This document shows, one piece after another, positions 5,441 through 8,277 of a stretch of 8,277 nucleotides of DNA. Made by a program: the position numbers and the translations under genes. Where the stretch lies: contig MNRS01000022.1 of NCBI GenBank assembly GCA_001916065.1, positions 1-8,277 on the forward strand, given 5' to 3'. Within the stretch, counting starts at the first letter, position 1. The number at the start of each line of letters is the position of its first letter. The DNA is from Clostridium sp. 28_17. Lineage in GTDB: Bacteria; Bacillota; Clostridia; TANB77; CAG-508. Under the pieces are notes generated by a model. That model worked only from the letters and a program-made list of their open reading frames with translations, was not told where the DNA came from and searched no databases.

Positions 5441-6142
5441 ATGAATAAAATAGGAATAATTGTTGCAATGGAAGAAGAACAAGAAGAAATACTAAACATA
5501 ATGAACAATATAGAAGAAAAAGACATATATGAAGTAACAGTAAAAACAGGACAAATAGGAAAAAATAAAGTCGTAGTGGCAAAATGTGGAGTAGGAAAAG
5601 TAAATGCTGCGAGAGTAACACAAATATTAATAGATAAACTAAATGTTAATTGCATAATAAATGTTGGATCTGCAGGAGCACTAAATCCATTATTAAACAT
5701 AGGAGATATAGTAATTGGCGAAAAATTAGTACAACATGACTTTGACATAACTGCATTTGACCATGATAAAGGATATATAACAGGAGTAGGAGATTACATA
5801 TATAGCAATTTAGAGCTAATAGAAAAGTTTGAAAAGGCTGCTAAATCACTAGAAAACGAAGATTTTAAAGTAAAAAAGGGAACAATAGCAACAGGAGATA
5901 TATTCTGTACAGATATAGGAATGAAAAACAAAATATATACAAAATTTGATGCAGACTGTGTTGAAATGGAAGGCGCAGCAATAGCACAGGTATGCTATTT
6001 AGACGAAATACCATTTATAGTAATAAGAAGTATATCTGACTCACCAAATGGAAAAAATCAAATTGACTTTGATAAATTTGTGCAATTAGCATCAATAAGA
6101 TGTGCTAATATATTAGAAAATCTTTTAAAAGAGGAAATTTAA
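5441..6142 (+). CDS. mtnN: 5'-methylthioadenosine/S-adenosylhomocysteine nucleosidase
   Basis: This cytoplasmic enzyme cleaves adenine from methylthioadenosine, S-adenosylhomocysteine and 5'-deoxyadenosine, clearing inhibitors left by methyltransferases, polyamine synthesis and radical-SAM enzymes and feeding methionine salvage and LuxS. The 233 residues match the family (about 230). The start MNKIGIIVAMEEE has the catalytic acid region (E13 aligns with E. coli Glu12). VGSAGAL (75-81), VQHDFD (97-102), KGTIATGD (146-153), the substrate-binding VEMEGAAIAQVC (174-185, E177 aligns with Glu174) and RSISD (196-200, D200 aligns with the catalytic Asp197) are all intact. Other nucleoside phosphorylases share the fold, but VEMEGAAIA and the length favour MtnN. 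It is first in a three-gene operon; its stop overlaps the ribosome binding site of lemA. Confidence 0.94.
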   Translation: MNKIGIIVAMEEEQEEILNIMNNIEEKDIYEVTVKTGQIGKNKVVVAKCGVGKVNAARVTQILIDKLNVNCIINVGSAGALNPLLNIGDIVIGEKLVQHDFDITAFDHDKGYITGVGDYIYSNLELIEKFEKAAKSLENEDFKVKKGTIATGDIFCTDIGMKNKIYTKFDADCVEMEGAAIAQVCYLDEIPFIVIRSISDSPNGKNQIDFDKFVQLASIRCANILENLLKEEI

Positions 6143-6155
6143 GGGGGTGAAACAA

Positions 6156-6719
6156 ATGAAAAAATCAAGTATGGGGATAATAATAGTGATTGCATTAATT
6201 GCAATTGTAGGACTAATGTTAGTATCAAGTTATAACAGTATAGTTGCAAAATCAGAAGAGGTAGACAACAAATATGCAACAATAGATACATATTTACAAC
6301 GTAGAGCAGATTTAATTCCAAATTTAGTAAACACTGTAAAAGGATACACAAAACAAGAACAAGACATTATAAATTCAATTACAGATGCAAGAGCAAAAAT
6401 GGTAGGAACAACAAGTGTCTCTGAAAAAGCAGAAGCAAATGATGAATTAACATCAGCATTAAGCAAACTTATGGTAGTAGTAGAAAACTATCCAGACCTA
6501 AAATCATCACAAAATTTTATACAATTATCTGATGAATTATCTGGAACAGAAAACCGTATAGCAACTGCTAGAAAAGATTACAATGATGCAGTAAAAGAAT
6601 ACAATTTAAAAATTAAAAAATTCCCTGCAGGAATTATAGCAAATATGTTTGGATTTGAACAAAAAGAATATTTCCAAGCAACACAAGAAAGCAAGGAGGT
6701 TCCTAATGTTCAATTCTAA
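6156..6719 (+). CDS. lemA: LemA family membrane protein
   Basis: Encodes 187 residues, typical for LemA proteins: one N-terminal membrane anchor (about 6-27) and a helical-bundle domain outside the membrane. The hallmark block follows the anchor: YNSIVAKSEEVD, then TYLQRRADLIPNLVNTVKGY, matching the family's ...QRRxDLIPNLV...VKGY. Next come VENYPDLKSSQNF, ENRIATARKDYNDAVKEYN and a final FGF. The family's function is not settled; it is often found with TPM-domain proteins, as here. I chose ATG at 6156 because AGGGGGTG (6142-6149) lies 6 bases before it; the GTG at 6147 is part of that site. The site overlaps the mtnN stop and the 3' end overlaps the next gene by 14 bases, so the three genes are probably co-translated. 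Confidence 0.93.
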   Translation: MKKSSMGIIIVIALIAIVGLMLVSSYNSIVAKSEEVDNKYATIDTYLQRRADLIPNLVNTVKGYTKQEQDIINSITDARAKMVGTTSVSEKAEANDELTSALSKLMVVVENYPDLKSSQNFIQLSDELSGTENRIATARKDYNDAVKEYNLKIKKFPAGIIANMFGFEQKEYFQATQESKEVPNVQF

Positions 6720-7635
6720 AAATATAAAAAGAATTATATTACTAATAATTACATTTTGTATATTGTTATCAGTAAAATCATTTGCAGTTGTATCACAAAC
6801 AAAAGACTTTTTTGTTAATGATTATGCAGGAGTCTTAACAGAAGAAACAAAAAACTATATAATACAAACAAATGCAGAATTGCAACAAAAAACAGGCGCT
6901 CAAATCGTTGTAGTAACTGTAAAAAGTTTAGAAGGACAAAGCATAGAAGAATATGCAACAGAATTATTTAGAAAATTTGGTATAGGGGATTCTCAAAAAA
7001 ATAATGGAGTACTATTACTATGTTCAACTGGTGATAGACTATTTAGAATAGAAGTAGGCTATGGATTAGAAGGAACATTAACAGATGGGAAAACAGGAAG
7101 AATTCAAGACCAATATATAATACCATATTTAAAAAATAACAATTATAATGATGGAATAAAAAATGGGTTTAGTGCCATTTTGGGAGAAGTGAGCAATGAA
7201 TATGGGATAACATTAAACAATGTTGAGAATCCTGAAAAATTAAATTCAGATTCACAAGAAGAACAAACATTAGTGTATGTTATAATAGGTACATGTTTAA
7301 CCGCAAGTACAATAAATCTTGTAAGAGAAAGAAAAAACAAAATTATATTTAGTGTAGTATATACAGGAATATATACATTAATTAGTTTTCTTACAAAAAA
7401 TCCAATGATGATAATAGGATATATGTTTTTCATAGTTATATTTGTAATTGTAATTTTATTAGATGGAAATTCTAAACACAAAGGGAATTCTGGACGTGGA
7501 GGTCATAATAATTCATATAGACCACCATATAGAAGAGATACATATAGAGATTTTTCAGGAGGCGGATTTTCGAGCGGTGGATTCTCAGGAGGCGGAGGAT
7601 CTTCTGGTGGAGGAGGAAGTACAAGAGGATTTTAG
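6706..7635 (+). CDS. TPM-domain (YgcG/TPM phosphatase family) membrane protein
   Basis: Encodes 309 residues. A signal peptide (1-27, hydrophobic IILLIITFCILLSV, likely cut after SFA at 25-27) is followed by a TPM domain (about 33-165) with FVNDYAGVLTEETKNYI, GAQIVVVTVKSLEGQSIEEY (64-83), FRKFGIGDSQKNNGVLLL (88-105), FRIEVGYGLEGTLTD (113-127) and DGIKNGFSAIL. Three membrane segments follow (about 189-206, 213-229, 233-252), then a short basic stretch and a Gly/Ser-rich C-terminus (284-309) ending STRGF, as commonly seen in these proteins. A few TPM proteins have been reported as phosphatases or in photosystem repair, but the general role is unknown. AAGGAGG (6693-6699) lies 6 bases before the chosen ATG; upstream in-frame starts lie deep in lemA. 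It overlaps lemA by 14 bases and ends the operon. Confidence 0.88.
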   Translation: MFNSKNIKRIILLIITFCILLSVKSFAVVSQTKDFFVNDYAGVLTEETKNYIIQTNAELQQKTGAQIVVVTVKSLEGQSIEEYATELFRKFGIGDSQKNNGVLLLCSTGDRLFRIEVGYGLEGTLTDGKTGRIQDQYIIPYLKNNNYNDGIKNGFSAILGEVSNEYGITLNNVENPEKLNSDSQEEQTLVYVIIGTCLTASTINLVRERKNKIIFSVVYTGIYTLISFLTKNPMMIIGYMFFIVIFVIVILLDGNSKHKGNSGRGGHNNSYRPPYRRDTYRDFSGGGFSSGGFSGGGGSSGGGGSTRGF

Positions 7636-7673
7636 ATACATTCCACAATATAATGATAATAATTTTTTTAATT

Positions 7674-7708
7674 AAAAAGACTATTTCTTTTATAGAAGTA
7701 GTTTTTTT
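7674..7708 (+). terminator. terminator of the mtnN-lemA-TPM operon
   Basis: ACTATTTC (7680-7687) pairs with GAAGTAGT (7695-7702), one G-U, around a 7-nt loop; the helix extends into A-U pairs with five A before it, and T7 (7702-7708) ends it. It lies 38 bases after the TPM gene stop. Confidence 0.85.
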
Positions 7709-7709
7709 G

Positions 7710-7796
7710 ATGTTGGTATTGAAAATATATGAAAAATATAAATTAGGAGATATGACTAAAGAAGAATGTAAAAAATTATTTAAAGATAATATTTGA
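7710..7796 (+). other. doubtful 28-codon ORF or gene remnant
   Basis: An ATG directly after the terminator T-run opens 28 codons ending TGA. The peptide is charged (KIYEKYKLGDMTKEECKKLF in its middle), with a helix-turn-helix-like run that faintly recalls short C-terminal helical motifs (SHOCT type). There is no ribosome binding site and no promoter between terminator and start. An internal ATG (7752) has GGAGA almost touching it. It is more likely a remnant or chance ORF than a gene. Confidence 0.15.
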
Positions 7797-7817
7797 AAAT
7801 ATACTAATATAAAATAA

Positions 7818-7847
7818 GGTATAATACAACCCCCAAGCGAATACAAT
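7818..7847 (+). promoter_or_regulatory. candidate sigma-E promoter of spoIIID
   Basis: GGTATAAT (7818-7825) fits the sigma-E -35 pattern (G, G/T, A/C, ATA, two A/T) at 7 of 8 positions. After exactly 14 bases AATACAAT (7840-7847) fits the -10 pattern CATACA-A/C-T at 7 of 8. spoIIID is known to be a sigma-E gene in Bacillus subtilis. Start of RNA would fall near 7854. TATAAT at 7820-7825 could also be a sigma-A -10, but the only TTGA-like box (TTGAAA, 7793-7798) is 21 bases away. Confidence 0.6.
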
Positions 7848-7873
7848 TAAACAAAAGTATTCGTATGGGGGTT
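7828..7873 (+). repeat. long inverted repeat over the spoIIID promoter and ribosome binding site
   Basis: AACCCCCA (7828-7835) pairs with TGGGGGTT (7866-7873); after one A/A mismatch GCGAATAC (7837-7844) pairs with GTATTCGT (7857-7864), one G-U. That is 16 pairs in 46 bases with a 12-nt loop. The 3' arm contains the only ribosome binding site for spoIIID (GGGGG, 7867-7871); the 5' arm contains most of the presumed sigma-E -10 box. There is no T-run. Confidence 0.8.
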
Positions 7874-7880
7874 TGACTAT

Positions 7881-8141
7881 ATGAAAAGTATATCAATAGA
7901 TGAACGTGCAATAGAACTTGCACAATATATAATAGATTCAAAAGACACTGTAAGAGGAGCAGCAAAAAAATTTGGGATAAGTAAAAGCACAGTACACAAA
8001 GACGTATCAGAAAGACTAAAAAAAATAAACCCAAGTTTAGCAATGCAGGTAAGAATAATACTAGACGAAAATAAAGCAGAAAGACACATACGAGGAGGGT
8101 TAGCAACAAAACTAAAATACAGTCATCTAAAAGAAGGGTAA
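7881..8141 (+). CDS. spoIIID: sporulation transcriptional regulator SpoIIID
   Basis: Encodes 86 residues (B. subtilis protein about 93). SpoIIID is a small DNA-binding protein of the mother cell that activates or represses many sigma-E genes and prepares the switch to sigma-K. The helix-turn-helix TVRGAAKKFGISKSTVHKDV (23-42) is nearly the family sequence. After it come SERLKKINPSLAMQVRIILD (43-62) and the signature RHIRGGLATKLKY (68-80), the basic C-terminal part that also contacts DNA. The final acidic tail of the Bacillus form is shortened. The start is set by GGGGG (7867-7871), 9 bases before the ATG. It stands alone between two terminators, under a candidate sigma-E promoter, and shows that the organism belongs to a spore-forming lineage. 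Confidence 0.95.
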   Translation: MKSISIDERAIELAQYIIDSKDTVRGAAKKFGISKSTVHKDVSERLKKINPSLAMQVRIILDENKAERHIRGGLATKLKYSHLKEG

Positions 8142-8184
8142 AAAACAAAGCACAAAAGAAAAACAAAGCATAATTAAAAAAACA

Positions 8185-8214
8185 AAAATAGCACATAAAA
8201 ACATGTGCTATTTT
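8185..8214 (+). terminator. terminator after spoIIID
   Basis: AAAATAGCACAT (8185-8196) pairs perfectly with ATGTGCTATTTT (8203-8214), 12 pairs and a 6-nt loop. The arms end in A4 and T4, so it could act in both directions. The final bases (8215-8277) hold no gene, RNA or promoter I can support. Confidence 0.8.
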
Positions 8215-8277
8215 AAATAACATTATAATAAATTAACCAATCAAACTGGAAAAACTTTATAAAGAAACTTCAACCTT

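Noticed and set aside
6147..6155. GTG start for lemA
   Set aside because: The GTG is part of the AGGGGGTG ribosome binding site of the ATG at 6156.
6649..6705. Earlier in-frame ATG for the TPM gene
   Set aside because: It lies deep inside lemA, adds a charged stretch before the signal peptide, and lacks a binding site; AAGGAGG fits the ATG at 6706.
7463..7675. Plus-strand open frame overlapping the end of the TPM gene
   Set aside because: It is an out-of-frame reading of the Gly/Ser-rich tail; no ribosome binding site and no family resemblance.
7804..8223. 139-codon minus-strand open frame across spoIIID
   Set aside because: Leu/Phe/Cys-rich composition typical of antisense reading in A-rich genes; spoIIID on the + strand matches its family along its whole length.
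8222..8250. Minus-strand TATAAT as a promoter reading back into spoIIID
   Set aside because: No -35 box at a workable distance and no minus-strand gene to serve.

Overview
This is an AT-rich stretch from a low-GC, spore-forming member of the Bacillota, most likely a Clostridia lineage. The evidence is strong A/T bias in codons (AGA for Arg, ATA for Ile), Gram-positive-type Shine-Dalgarno sites (AGGAGGTG), the order rpmG-secE-nusG-rplK-rplA-rplJ-rplL, and a clear SpoIIID sporulation regulator. Genus cannot be fixed from the window. Every gene seen lies on the + strand.

Layout. (1) 1-517: the 3' end of a 23S rRNA gene, a complete 5S rRNA gene and a terminator, i.e. the end of an rRNA operon. 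(2) 686-1249: a single flavin reductase-like FMN-binding protein. (3) 1263-5261: the L33-SecE-NusG-L11-L1-L10-L7/L12 operon, driven by a near-consensus extended -10 sigma-A promoter and closed by a strong terminator. It carries several RNA control elements: a short hairpin at the expected 5' end of the transcript, a candidate L1 operator just before rplA, an L10 leader before rplJ with mutually exclusive antiterminator and terminator helices, more foldable leader downstream of that terminator, and three hairpins in the rplJ-rplL gap. (4) 5383-7708: a second operon, mtnN-lemA-TPM-domain protein, with its own promoter, tight or overlapping genes and a terminator. (5) 7710-8214: a doubtful 28-codon ORF, a candidate sigma-E promoter, a long inverted repeat, spoIIID and its terminator. 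The last ~60 bases hold nothing I can identify.

How the parts work together. Regions 1 and 3 are translation machinery plus the transcription/secretion factors NusG and SecE that usually travel with it. Ribosomal proteins L1 and L10 probably control their own synthesis through the RNA elements before their genes. MtnN removes toxic by-products of S-adenosylmethionine chemistry. LemA plus TPM-domain protein is a widespread membrane pair of unsettled function. SpoIIID is a mother-cell transcription factor of sporulation.

Most of the window is ordinary housekeeping. The points worth a second look are: the inverted repeat that buries both the presumed sigma-E -10 element and the spoIIID ribosome binding site, the layered leader of rplJ, a 50-residue low-complexity tail on SecE predicted to lie outside the membrane, and the absence of rpoB/rpoC after rplL. 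I did not find a convincing unknown defence, mobile or biosynthetic system.
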